Of a stretch of DNA of 27,818 nucleotides, positions 1 to 8,133 are shown piece after piece (position 1 is the stretch's first letter; every line of letters begins with the position of its first letter). The position numbers were made by a program, and so were the translations under genes. The notes beneath the pieces are model-generated. The model was not told the DNA's origin and searched no databases. It worked only from the letters and a program-made list of their open reading frames with translations. Source of the stretch: a bacterium (GTDB lineage: Bacteria; SAR324; XYD2-FULL-50-16). The DNA lies in contig JAJRZQ010000046.1 in the NCBI GenBank assembly GCA_024275165.1, positions 1 through 27,818 of the forward strand, in the 5' to 3' direction.

Positions 1-1482
1 AACTACAACGCCTTTATCACCAACCACGGAAGTATCATGATCTTCTGGGTGGCGATGCCTTTATTGATCGCCGCCTTCGGCAACATCCTGATCCCCTTGA
101 TGATCGGCGCCGATGACATGGTGTTCCCCCGCTTAAACCAACTCTCCTACCAAATCTTCTTTGTCAGCATCTTGGTGCTGATCGCGAGCTGGTTGGTTCC
201 CGGGGGCGGTTTTGGCGGTTCTTGGACCACCTATCCGCCTCTTTCTGCCAGAGCGGAATACAACCTGACCCCCTATGGGAGTTCCTTGTGGCTCTTGGCC
301 ATTGCCCTAGAGATCGTCTCCTTCTTGGTCGGAGGGATCAACTTCTTGACCACCACCATGAACCACCGCGCTCCGGGCATGCGGATGATGGACATCCCCA
401 CCATTGTATGGATGATCGACATCGCCGTTGTGCTGTTCATGTTCTCTGTCGGCCCCTTGGTCGCCGGCGCCATCATGCTGCTCTTAGACCAGCAGGTGGG
501 CACCAGCTTTTATGTTCCCAGCGGGGGCGGTGACCCGATCTTGTTCCAGCACCTCTTCTGGTTTTTCGGCCACCCCGAGGTCTATGTGATCTTGTTGCCC
601 GGGATGGGGGTTGTAGCCGAGGTCTTATCGACCTTCAGCCGCAAGAAGATCTTTGCCTACAAGACCATCATCTACACCACCTTCATGACCGGGATTCTCT
701 CCATGGTGGTTTGGGCGCACCACCAGTTTGTCGCGGGCATCGACCCTCGCATGGCTTCGGTCTTTAGCGTGACCACCATCATGATTTCGTTGCCCATCGC
801 GGTGGTGTACTTCTGTTATGTGGCCACCCTCTACGGCGGCAGCATTCAGTTCACCACCCCCATGTTGTTTGCCCTGGGCTTTATCGTGGAATTCTTGGTC
901 GGCGGTTTGACCGGCCTGTTCTTAGGCTCCAGCGGCATGGACATCTACTTCCATGACAATACCTTTGTGGTGGCGCACTTCCACTACACCTTGATGCCCG
1001 CGACCTTCTTCTGCGGTTTCGCCGGCCTCTACTACTGGTACCCGAAGCTTTACGGTCGCATGTACAACGAGACCTTGGGCAAGATCCACTTTTGGGGCAC
1101 CGCCATCTTTTTCAACGGGGTCTTCCTCCCTCTGTTTATCTTAGGGATTGGCGGTCAGCATCGCAAGATCTATGATTACACGCACTTCCCCGAGTTGATG
1201 CAACCGGGCATGCAGGACTTGCGGGTCATGGCCACTACCTCCTTGGTCATCATGCTGCTCTTCCAGTTTGTCTTTGTGATCAACTATATCGGCAGCCTCC
1301 GCAGTGGGGAAAAGGCCTCCAACAACCCCTGGAGAGCCAACAGCTTAGAGTGGGTCGCTCCCTCCCCTCCCGGCCATGGCAACTTTGAAACCTTTCCCAC
1401 CGTTTATCGTGGGCCTTACGAGTACAGCCGCGAGGACATGGAAGAGGACTTTTTACCTCAAAATGTGCCCAGCAAGGCTTAA
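1..1482 (+). CDS. ctaD: Cytochrome c oxidase subunit I (aa3-type), 5'-truncated by the window edge
   Basis: Catalytic subunit of a heme-copper terminal oxidase in the inner membrane; it reduces O2 to water and pumps protons. The reading frame is open from base 1 (the first codons read NYNAFITNHG, the heme a His region), so the true start lies upstream and 493 codons remain. Visible hallmarks are the HPEVY motif (571-585, CuB His and cross-linking Tyr), the CuB His pair in WAHHQF, and the HFHY heme ligand segment near 976-987. D-pathway residues match Paracoccus: Asn, Asp and Asn of FGN...DDM...LNQ, with Asp at 115-117. In contrast the K-pathway is altered: the canonical Ser is Ala (616-618), Thr is Ile (796-798) and Lys is Val (805-807). 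The second Arg of the propionate-binding RR pair is Lys. Family identity is certain; the K-pathway reading is a gapless alignment by eye. Subunit II is probably upstream. Confidence 0.97.
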   Translation, partial: NYNAFITNHGSIMIFWVAMPLLIAAFGNILIPLMIGADDMVFPRLNQLSYQIFFVSILVLIASWLVPGGGFGGSWTTYPPLSARAEYNLTPYGSSLWLLAIALEIVSFLVGGINFLTTTMNHRAPGMRMMDIPTIVWMIDIAVVLFMFSVGPLVAGAIMLLLDQQVGTSFYVPSGGGDPILFQHLFWFFGHPEVYVILLPGMGVVAEVLSTFSRKKIFAYKTIIYTTFMTGILSMVVWAHHQFVAGIDPRMASVFSVTTIMISLPIAVVYFCYVATLYGGSIQFTTPMLFALGFIVEFLVGGLTGLFLGSSGMDIYFHDNTFVVAHFHYTLMPATFFCGFAGLYYWYPKLYGRMYNETLGKIHFWGTAIFFNGVFLPLFILGIGGQHRKIYDYTHFPELMQPGMQDLRVMATTSLVIMLLFQFVFVINYIGSLRSGEKASNNPWRANSLEWVAPSPPGHGNFETFPTVYRGPYEYSREDMEEDFLPQNVPSKA

Positions 1483-1502
1483 GGTTTAGATTCGCTTTTA
1501 CC

Positions 1503-1527
1503 GTGGAGGCGGCTTAGCCGCCTCCAC
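1503..1527 (+). repeat. Perfect intercistronic hairpin between oxidase subunit I and III genes
   Basis: Two perfectly complementary 11-bp arms (GTGGAGGCGGC at 1503-1513 and its complement at 1517-1527) flank a 3-nt loop, TTA. No T-run follows, so it is not a standard intrinsic terminator. It sits 21 nt after the ctaD stop and 25 nt before the next start. It may stabilise the upstream mRNA, attenuate the downstream genes, or be one copy of a REP-like palindrome. No second copy was found in this window. Confidence 0.7.
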
Positions 1528-1552
1528 TACACAAAATAAACGGAGAAGAAAC

Positions 1553-2131
1553 ATGTCATTTGATTCATCCATCGCCGCAGGGCGGAGTACCACAGGAATC
1601 CCCAATGGTCGCTTGGCCATGTGGACCCTGCTGGCCTCAGAGATTGTCATCTTTGGTGGCCTGGTCGCCTCTTACTTGCTCTACCGCTTTCACAACGCCT
1701 ACTGGGCCGTGGAAGCCAGTCATACCAATGTGGTTACCGGGGCGACCAACGCCTTTATCCTCCTAACCAGTTCCTTGTTGATCGTCTTGGCGCAAAACGC
1801 GGCCGAAGCCGGAGACGGGAAAAAAGCGGCCAAGTTGATGCTCGCCACCGTAGGGGGCGGCTTTTTGTTCCTCGCGGTGAAAAGCTATGAGTATATCCAT
1901 GAGATTCAACATGGCTTTACCATTGGGGCCAATCCTTTTTGGTCTTTTTACTACACCGCGACCGCCATTCACTCCAGCCATGTCGTCGCTGGGATGATCG
2001 CGATTTACATCGTTTCCTTGGGCGCAGCCAAGGGCAAAAACTTGCAAAGAGTTGAACTCTGCGGGATCTATTGGCACTTTGTCGATCTCGTGTGGATCTT
2101 GCTCTTCCCTTTGCTTTATATCGTCAAGTAA
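1553..2131 (+). CDS. ctaE: Cytochrome c oxidase subunit III family protein (first copy)
   Basis: Non-catalytic membrane subunit of a heme-copper oxidase, 192 aa, about five transmembrane helices (the short CyoC-like form without the first two helices). It carries the family's conserved Glu in the AVKSYEY segment and the closing WHFVDLVWILLFPLLY helix typical of COX3. The ATG at 1553 is preceded by a GGAGAAG ribosome binding site. The gene follows ctaD after 70 nt containing a strong hairpin and is followed by the subunit IV gene after 19 nt, so the three probably form one oxidase operon. A second, diverged subunit III gene lies at 2764-3351; this copy is the better match to the canonical family and is presumably the partner of the subunit I seen here (inference). 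Confidence 0.93.
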   Translation: MSFDSSIAAGRSTTGIPNGRLAMWTLLASEIVIFGGLVASYLLYRFHNAYWAVEASHTNVVTGATNAFILLTSSLLIVLAQNAAEAGDGKKAAKLMLATVGGGFLFLAVKSYEYIHEIQHGFTIGANPFWSFYYTATAIHSSHVVAGMIAIYIVSLGAAKGKNLQRVELCGIYWHFVDLVWILLFPLLYIVK

Positions 2132-2150
2132 CCCTATCGGAGATAAAGAA

Positions 2151-2564
2151 ATGGGAAACGCAGAACATGGAACCAATTACTATGTCAAGATTTATGTCAC
2201 CTTGCTGGCAGCGATCGCGGCGGTCATCATCATCGGCCCCATTGTGGGGCATTTTGCGGTCATCATGGCCGCGGCCTTGGTGATTGCCGTTTATAAAGCC
2301 TCTTTCTTCATGCACTTGAATGTGGAAAAGCATTGGATCTGGTTATTTCTGATCACCGCTTTGATTTGCCTTTTCGCCTTGTTCTTCGGATCGGCAAAAG
2401 ACATCATGATGGATGAAGGGGTTTCTTGGAAACGCTGCAATGCCATCAACGAGCAGAATCGCGAGCGGATCGCGGAGCAAACGCATCATGTCGCTGAAAA
2501 ACGGCCCGACTTAGCCGGCATTGCCTTGCCTCCTGGAGTCGATTGCGTGAAGCAACGCTTTTAG
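2151..2564 (+). CDS. ctaF: Cytochrome c oxidase subunit IV-like protein with C-terminal tail
   Basis: Small 137-aa membrane protein of the prokaryotic cytochrome oxidase subunit IV type, recognised by three hydrophobic helices and the KASFFMHL segment after the second helix. The family helps assemble or stabilise the oxidase; the exact role is not established. The ATG at 2151 has a CGGAG site at 2138-2142; an upstream in-frame extension to 2052 overlaps ctaE and is rejected. The first about 90 residues cover the family. After WKRCN a hydrophilic tail of about 45 residues follows, containing two Cys and a His-His pair, which is longer than usual. The gene ends the first oxidase transcription unit: an intrinsic terminator follows 28 nt after the stop. 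Confidence 0.82.
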   Translation: MGNAEHGTNYYVKIYVTLLAAIAAVIIIGPIVGHFAVIMAAALVIAVYKASFFMHLNVEKHWIWLFLITALICLFALFFGSAKDIMMDEGVSWKRCNAINEQNRERIAEQTHHVAEKRPDLAGIALPPGVDCVKQRF

Positions 2565-2591
2565 AAAGGATAACCTTAAGGTAATTCCACG

Positions 2592-2626
2592 GGCCTCTCA
2601 CCTCACGGTGAGGGGCCTTTTTTTTT
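2592..2626 (+). terminator. Strong rho-independent terminator after the oxidase subunit IV gene
   Basis: An 11-bp GC-rich stem (2592-2602 with 2607-2617, one G-T pair) and a 4-nt loop are followed directly by nine T residues (2618-2626). This is a textbook intrinsic terminator and it separates the first three oxidase genes from the second subunit III gene. Confidence 0.93.
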
Positions 2627-2665
2627 GTTCTTTTCGCTAGTTTACAGTTTCTCTAGCCCTGTTAG

Positions 2666-2693
2666 TTGACGAAGGGATGAAAAAAAGCATAAA
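2666..2693 (+). promoter_or_regulatory. Candidate sigma-70 promoter for the second subunit III gene
   Basis: TTGACG at 2666-2671 and CATAAA at 2688-2693 are separated by 16 bp, just downstream of the terminator and upstream of the next genes. The -35 box is one base from consensus and the -10 is weaker. Position makes it the likely promoter for 2764-3581. Confidence 0.5.
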
Positions 2694-2763
2694 GAAAAGG
2701 ATACGGTTCCAATGAATCCCATTGGTCGAACGCAGACGACGCAGAACTTCAAAGCCTTGCCTT

Positions 2764-3351
2764 ATGACTTCAAGCACTTCTACCCGCATCAAGCCCAGAA
2801 AACCCGCGATTCCCAACGGAATTGTCGGCATGGCGATTTTCGTCGCCGCAGAGACCATGTTTTTTGCCGCCTTGATTAGTTCTTATTTGATTTTACGCGC
2901 TGGCGTTCCCGTTTGGCCCCCCTGGGGACAGCCAAGGTTGCCGATTTGGACCACCACCTTTAATACCTTGGTGCTTTTTGCCAGTGGTGTTTTTTTATAC
3001 CGCGCCAAAAAGCAATTTTTTGCAGATCAACTTGCGGGGGCCAAAAAACAGTTTGTTCTTTGTTTGGGGACAGGAGGGTTCTTCATCCTCTTCCAGGGTT
3101 ATGAGTGGACCCAGCTCATCAGTTTCGGTCTCACTCTTACCTCTTCCAATTATGGAGGAATTTTCTATCTGATTATCGGGCTGCACGCCCTACACGCCAT
3201 TGGCGCCCTACTCGGCTTGACCTGGGTATATAAAGAACTTTCCGGTGATGACAAAGCGGCAATCCGAGTCAACATTACCACGATTCAACTTCTTTGGTAT
3301 TTTGTGGTTGGTTTATGGCCCCTGTTATATTTGACCGTCTATATTCTATAA
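2764..3351 (+). CDS. Cytochrome c oxidase subunit III family protein (second, divergent copy)
   Basis: 195-aa membrane protein of the heme-copper oxidase subunit III family. It shows the N-terminal PAIPNGIVGM entry to helix 1, the AAETMFFAAL segment, the conserved Glu in FFILFQGYEW, and a closing helix reading WYFVVGLWPLLY. In that last helix the usual His and Asp of WHFVDLVW are Tyr and Val/Gly, so it is clearly diverged from the copy at 1553. The start is uncertain: ATG 2764 gives a sensible short N-terminus but has no ribosome binding site. A TTG at 2722 in the same frame would add an Arg-rich stretch, and a well-placed AAAGGA serves an ATG at 2712 in a different frame. It is transcribed separately from the first oxidase genes and precedes the small CxxC protein by 8 nt. 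Its partner subunit I may be the one at 1-1482 or another elsewhere. Confidence 0.82.
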   Translation: MTSSTSTRIKPRKPAIPNGIVGMAIFVAAETMFFAALISSYLILRAGVPVWPPWGQPRLPIWTTTFNTLVLFASGVFLYRAKKQFFADQLAGAKKQFVLCLGTGGFFILFQGYEWTQLISFGLTLTSSNYGGIFYLIIGLHALHAIGALLGLTWVYKELSGDDKAAIRVNITTIQLLWYFVVGLWPLLYLTVYIL

Positions 3352-3359
3352 GAGGTTTT

Positions 3360-3581
3360 ATGCGCTTTTTAACCCTGATCGTTCTCACTCTACTCCTTTT
3401 TCAACAAAGTTTGTTTGCTTGCGCTGTTTGCACCGCAGGTAAAGAGGGGTTTCAAGGCCTGCATTATTTTGCGGTTTTAATGATGCTCTTAGCCCCTTGG
3501 GCCGTGCTTGGCATCTTGGGATATTTTTTATCCCGGTCCATCAAAAAGGTTCAGGCCCAACAAGACAACCGGGAAAACTGA
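3360..3581 (+). CDS. Small CxxC membrane protein of the oxidase cluster
   Basis: 73-aa protein with an N-terminal hydrophobic signal or anchor (about residues 3-18), a CAVC motif right after it, and a second hydrophobic helix (about 37-58) followed by a basic tail. I know of similar tiny proteins with a periplasmic CPVC/CAVC motif near cytochrome oxidase genes in deltaproteobacteria-like lineages, but their function is not established. The Cys pair outside the membrane would suit copper or redox handling during oxidase assembly (inference only). The ATG at 3360 has AGAGG at 3351-3355; a longer in-frame version from 3294 would overlap the preceding gene and is rejected. No clear terminator follows. 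Confidence 0.7.
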   Translation: MRFLTLIVLTLLLFQQSLFACAVCTAGKEGFQGLHYFAVLMMLLAPWAVLGILGYFLSRSIKKVQAQQDNREN

Positions 3582-3693
3582 GCCCCCCACTCCGCCCACA
3601 AACCCGTAGCCAGGGCGGATTTTCACAATCAGGCCTTGTTCCAGGCCCTCCGCCAAAAAAAATCGCGGAATTTCAGTCTTTTTCAAATTACTC

Positions 3694-3722
3694 TTGACAG
3701 TTTCAATCTGTATCCATAATAA
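3694..3722 (+). promoter_or_regulatory. Probable sigma-70 promoter of rpoBC
   Basis: A consensus -35 TTGACA (3694-3699) is followed by overlapping -10 candidates CATAAT (3715-3720, 15-bp spacing) and TAATAA (3717-3722, 17-bp spacing). An AT-rich stretch (about 3671-3692) lies just upstream, like an UP element. This is the best promoter-like sequence in the window. The 358-nt gap 3582-3939 holds nothing else I can name; transcription from here would give an untranslated leader of about 210 nt before rpoB. Short overlapping frames in this gap look spurious. Confidence 0.7.
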
Positions 3723-3939
3723 ATATAGATTCCCTTTAAAAAAAGGCCATTTTCTGTTACAGCAGTTCACAACATGGAATTTCCCACCCACAGAGCCTAT
3801 ACCGCTCCACGGTTTGCGCAACGCATTCGGAATATTGAGGCCACAAGCCGCCTCTGACGCGACATTGATTCTTGTTTTCAATGCGCCCTTTAACGACTAA
3901 GACACACTTGGTTGAGACGAACTATCATCCGAGAAGGCC

Positions 3940-6900
3940 ATGCTAAAGTTTCCACATACTCAAAGACTTAGAGTCAATTTCGGCAAGATCGAATCCATTT
4001 TGGACCCCCCTCCCTTGCTGCAATTGCAGAAAGATTCCTACGATTGGTTTCTGCAAAAGGACGCTCCCCCCGAGCAACGGACCAACCAAGGCTTAGAAGC
4101 CGTATTCCGCAGCGTATTCCCCATTTCCGACTTTGGGGGATCTTGCACTTTGGAATATGTCTCCTACCGCTTAGGAGAGCCGAAATACGACGAAAACGAA
4201 TGCAAAATCCGCGGGGTCACCTTCGCCTCTCCCATTCGCGCCCTTTTGCGCCTCATCATCTGGGAAAAGGACGAAAAGGCAGAGCAAAAACGCATCCACG
4301 ACATCAAAGAACAAGAAATCTACCTCGGTGAGTTCCCTTTGATGACCGATACGGGCAGCTTTATCATCAACGGTACCGAACGGGTTATCGTCAGTCAGTT
4401 GCACAAATCCAGCGGGGTCTTTTTCTCTCACGATAAGGGAAAAGTCCACAGCTCCGGAAAATTGCTTTACTCCGCCAGCGTTATTCCTCAGCGGGGTTCT
4501 TGGCTTGATTTTGAGTTCGACACCAAAAACTTGCTCAATGTACGCATTGACCGCCGTCGCAAGTTCTTAGCCAGTATCTTTTTAAAGGCTTTAGGCTATA
4601 GCAGCGAAGAATTGCTCAATCGCTTTTACTACACCGAAAAGGTGAACCTCAAAAAGGCTTGGGTTGCTGATCCCGCCAAGCGCAAGTATTCGAAGTTTTT
4701 TAACTCCCAAGCGGCCCAAAACCAGCGCGCCATTGACGATATTCTCTCCCCAGAAGACGGCACTCTGCTGATTCAAGGGGGAAAAAAGATTTCCAAAGCG
4801 GCTTTAAGAAAACTCAAAGACGCCGGTGTCCAAGAGATCCCCTCTTCTTTAGAAGACATCCTAGGCCGCTACAGCCTCTCCGATATCAAAGGTCAAGACG
4901 GCGAGATCATCTTAGGCAGCAACGAGCCGGTAACCGAAGAGGTGCTGGAGCTTTTGTTGGAAAACAAAGTAGAGAGCGTCACCCTGCTCTACATGGGCAA
5001 CAAAACCATTGGCGCCGCCTTACGCAACACCTTGGCGGCCGATAAGGTCAACAGTTCCAACGACGCCCTGATCGAAATCTACAAAAAAATGAAGCCCGGC
5101 GACCCCCCGACCCTGGAGGTGGCCAAAAACCTGCTGAACAACATGTTCTTCAACCCCGACCGCTACGACCTGTCGAATGTCGGTCGGATGAAGATCAACA
5201 AAAAACTGCACCTCGACATCCCCATGGAGCAGACCATCTTAGCCAAGGACGACATCTTGGCGGTGGTGGAATATCTCTTGCGGCTCAAAGACGGGGCCGG
5301 CGGGCAGGTGGACGACATCGACCACTTGGGGAATCGCCGGGTTCGCAGTGTGGGCGAACTGTTGGAAAATCAGATTCGCATCGGCTTGGTGCGCATGGAA
5401 CGCGCAATTAAAGAGCGCATGAGCCTGCAGGAAACCGAGACCATGATGCTGCATGACATCGTCAATTCCAAGCCCGTCAGCGCGGTGATCAATGAGTTCT
5501 TTGGCTCCAGCCAGCTCAGCCAGTTCATGGATCAAACCAATCCGCTTTCGGAAATCACCCACAAAAGACGCCTCAGCGCCTTAGGCCCGGGCGGTTTGAC
5601 CCGCGAGCGAGCCGGCTTTGAGGTGCGGGATGTGCATACCAGCCACTACGGCAGGATCTGCCCCGTAGAAACCCCCGAAGGCCCGAATATCGGGCTGATC
5701 TCTTCGGTGGCGACCTACGCCAAACTCAACGAGTTCGGCTTTATCGAAACCCCCTACCGCAAGATTGAGGACGGTCGGGTTACCGGCGAAATCGTTTATC
5801 TCTCCGCCATTGACGAGGGGAATTACAAAATCGCCCAGGCCAACGCGCGTTTGGACAAAAAGGGCAGCTTCCAGCGCGATTTCGTGCAGGCTCGCTATAC
5901 GGGCGAATCCAAGCTGATCAGGCGTGAAGAAATCGAGATGATGGATGTTTCTCCAAAGCAGTTGGTCTCCATCGCCGCCAGCTTGATCCCCTTTTTGGAA
6001 CACGATGACGCCAACCGCGCCTTGATGGGTTCCAACATGCAACGCCAGGCCGTACCGGTAGTCAAGCCCGAGGCCCCCTTCGTGGGCACGGGCATGGAAG
6101 GCCAGGTGGCCCATGACTCCGGCTCTTGCGTCGTGGCCCGTCGCTCTGGAGTCGTGGACCGGGTTGACGCCGAACGCATCGTGATTGAGGCGGATGTGGA
6201 TCTCGCCAGCGAAGAAGGCGGCATTGAAGCCAATGTAGATATCTACCACCTCAACAAGTACCGCCGCAGCAACCAAAACACCTGCGTGAACCAGCGCCCG
6301 GTGGTCAAGGTGGGCCAACGGATCGTGAAAAGTCAGATTCTGGCCGATGGCGGTTCTTGCGAAGGGGGCGAATTGGCTTTAGGGCAAAACATGCTCATCG
6401 CCTTCATGCCTTGGAACGGGTACAACTACGAAGATTCGATTTTGGTCAGTGAGCGGGTATTGCATGAAGACCGCTTTACCAGTGTCCACATTGAAGAATT
6501 AGAAGTCTTGGCCCGCGATACCAAGCTCGGCAAGGAAATGATTTCCAAAGACATCCCCAATGTGAGTGAAAACGCCTTGCGCAACTTAGACGAATCGGGA
6601 ATTATCCGCATCGGTTCCTATGTCAAATCCGGGGATATCTTAGTCGGCAAGACAACGCCTAAAGGGGAGACCCAACTCAATCCCGAAGAAAAGCTCTTGC
6701 GCGCCATCTTTGGTGAAAAGGCGGGAGATGTCCGCGATACTTCACTCCGCGTGCCTCAAGGCATCGAAGGGGTGGTGATTGATGTCAAGGTCTTTAACCG
6801 CAGAGGGGTGGAAAAAGACACCCGCACCGAGCAAATCGAAGCGGCGACCTTAGAAAAGATTAACGCCGATTACCAAGACGAGATTCGCATTGTGCGGGGC

Positions 6901-8100
6901 AACCTACACAAGCGCGTGCTGCCTCTGCTGGAAGGGAAAAAGGTGGAATACGACCTCTTCAACCCCCATTCCAACGAAAAAATCCTTGCCAAGGGCAAGG
7001 TCATGGACGCGGAAACCTTTGTCACCATCCCCAAAGAGGCCTGGGCCGATATTCGGGTTGGCGATGGCGAAGCCAATGAGCAAATTCGCATTATTTTGGC
7101 CAATGCCCGGGTTCAGTTGGAACTCTTAGACAATGTATACGCCTCTAAAAAAGAACGAGAATTCCGCACCGACGACCTCCAACCGGGGGTAATCCGCAGC
7201 ATCAAGGTCTATGTGGCCATGAAGCGCCGGTTGAGTGTCGGGGATAAAATGGCGGGCCGCCACGGGAACAAAGGGGTCATCTCAAAGATCATTCCCTTAG
7301 AAGAAATGCCCTACGATGAAAAGGGCAATACCGTGGACATCGTCTTAAACCCCTTGGGCGTCCCCTCCAGGATGAATATCGGGCAAGTGCTAGAAACCCA
7401 CTTAGGGCTCGCCGCCAAGGGCGTAGGCGATAAGATCAACGAGGCCCTCCAAGCGATGCACCCGGTCAACCAGGTCAAACAGCAGATCAACGAGATCTAC
7501 CAATCCAAGTTCTTAAAAGACTACCTCGACTCGGTCAGCGATGAAGAGGTCATGGAGTTTGCCGACAAATTAAAAAAAGGGGTGCATGTCTCCACCCCGG
7601 TCTTTGACGGGGCTCATGAAAGCAATATTGACACCCTCTTAAAGCTCGCCGACTTTGACAGTTCCGGGCAGATGACCCTTTTTGACGGGCGCACCGGCGA
7701 CCGCTTTGAGCAAAAGGTGACGGTCGGTTATTTGTATATGCTTAAATTGCACCACTTGGTCGATGACAAGCTGCATGCCCGCTCCATCGGGCCTTACAGC
7801 TTAGTCACCCAGCAACCCCTGGGCGGCAAGGCCCAGTTCGGAGGGCAGCGCTTCGGTGAGATGGAGGTCTGGGCTTTGGAAGCCTACGGTGCCGCCTACA
7901 CCCTGCGCGAGTTGTTGACCGTGAAGTCCGACGACATCACGGGGCGAAACCGCATTTATGAATCTATCGTCAAAGGCACCCATGATGTCAAAACCGGAAT
8001 CCCCGAATCCTTCCGGGTCTTAATCAACGAACTAAAATCCCTCTGTCTGGACTTCCAACTGATTTCCGACAAGGGGTACTTTGAAACCGAACAGGACTAA
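3940..8100 (+). CDS. rpoB: DNA-directed RNA polymerase subunit beta
   Basis: Beta subunit of the core RNA polymerase, 1386 aa, slightly longer than the E. coli protein. The N-terminus ([16 protein letters not shown]) matches the family start, so ATG 3940 is right although the GAGAAGG site is only 2 nt away. The [18 protein letters not shown] and [13 protein letters not shown] blocks and the C-terminal [22 protein letters not shown] block are intact. In the rifampicin pocket Asp531, His541, Arg544 and Ser546 correspond to E. coli D516, H526, R529 and S531, all in the sensitive state, so susceptibility is predicted. It is the first gene of a dense block with rpoC 33 nt downstream. Unusually, no rplJ or rplL precedes it; an oxidase cluster and a dedicated promoter do. 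Confidence 0.99.
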   Translation: MLKFPHTQRLRVNFGKIESILDPPPLLQLQKDSYDWFLQKDAPPEQRTNQGLEAVFRSVFPISDFGGSCTLEYVSYRLGEPKYDENECKIRGVTFASPIRALLRLIIWEKDEKAEQKRIHDIKEQEIYLGEFPLMTDTGSFIINGTERVIVSQLHKSSGVFFSHDKGKVHSSGKLLYSASVIPQRGSWLDFEFDTKNLLNVRIDRRRKFLASIFLKALGYSSEELLNRFYYTEKVNLKKAWVADPAKRKYSKFFNSQAAQNQRAIDDILSPEDGTLLIQGGKKISKAALRKLKDAGVQEIPSSLEDILGRYSLSDIKGQDGEIILGSNEPVTEEVLELLLENKVESVTLLYMGNKTIGAALRNTLAADKVNSSNDALIEIYKKMKPGDPPTLEVAKNLLNNMFFNPDRYDLSNVGRMKINKKLHLDIPMEQTILAKDDILAVVEYLLRLKDGAGGQVDDIDHLGNRRVRSVGELLENQIRIGLVRMERAIKERMSLQETETMMLHDIVNSKPVSAVINEFFGSSQLSQFMDQTNPLSEITHKRRLSALGPGGLTRERAGFEVRDVHTSHYGRICPVETPEGPNIGLISSVATYAKLNEFGFIETPYRKIEDGRVTGEIVYLSAIDEGNYKIAQANARLDKKGSFQRDFVQARYTGESKLIRREEIEMMDVSPKQLVSIAASLIPFLEHDDANRALMGSNMQRQAVPVVKPEAPFVGTGMEGQVAHDSGSCVVARRSGVVDRVDAERIVIEADVDLASEEGGIEANVDIYHLNKYRRSNQNTCVNQRPVVKVGQRIVKSQILADGGSCEGGELALGQNMLIAFMPWNGYNYEDSILVSERVLHEDRFTSVHIEELEVLARDTKLGKEMISKDIPNVSENALRNLDESGIIRIGSYVKSGDILVGKTTPKGETQLNPEEKLLRAIFGEKAGDVRDTSLRVPQGIEGVVIDVKVFNRRGVEKDTRTEQIEAATLEKINADYQDEIRIVRGNLHKRVLPLLEGKKVEYDLFNPHSNEKILAKGKVMDAETFVTIPKEAWADIRVGDGEANEQIRIILANARVQLELLDNVYASKKEREFRTDDLQPGVIRSIKVYVAMKRRLSVGDKMAGRHGNKGVISKIIPLEEMPYDEKGNTVDIVLNPLGVPSRMNIGQVLETHLGLAAKGVGDKINEALQAMHPVNQVKQQINEIYQSKFLKDYLDSVSDEEVMEFADKLKKGVHVSTPVFDGAHESNIDTLLKLADFDSSGQMTLFDGRTGDRFEQKVTVGYLYMLKLHHLVDDKLHARSIGPYSLVTQQPLGGKAQFGGQRFGEMEVWALEAYGAAYTLRELLTVKSDDITGRNRIYESIVKGTHDVKTGIPESFRVLINELKSLCLDFQLISDKGYFETEQD

Positions 8101-8133
8101 TCCAGCGAATGCGCTGACAAACAGGGAGGCCCC

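Noticed and set aside
3600-3680. Possible terminator between the oxidase cluster and rpoB
   Set aside because: GGCGGA and TCCGCC can pair over a long loop, but an A-run rather than a T-run follows on the plus strand, so it does not qualify as an intrinsic terminator.
3528-3900. Two open frames in the rpoB upstream gap (117 codons minus, 68 codons plus)
   Set aside because: They overlap each other, the promoter and the end of the preceding gene, have atypical composition and match no family I know.
5581-6318. 245-codon open frame antisense to rpoB
   Set aside because: It is a reverse-frame shadow of a strongly conserved GC-biased gene, with no ribosome site or family resemblance. Similar long antisense frames over rpoC and ilvB are rejected for the same reason.
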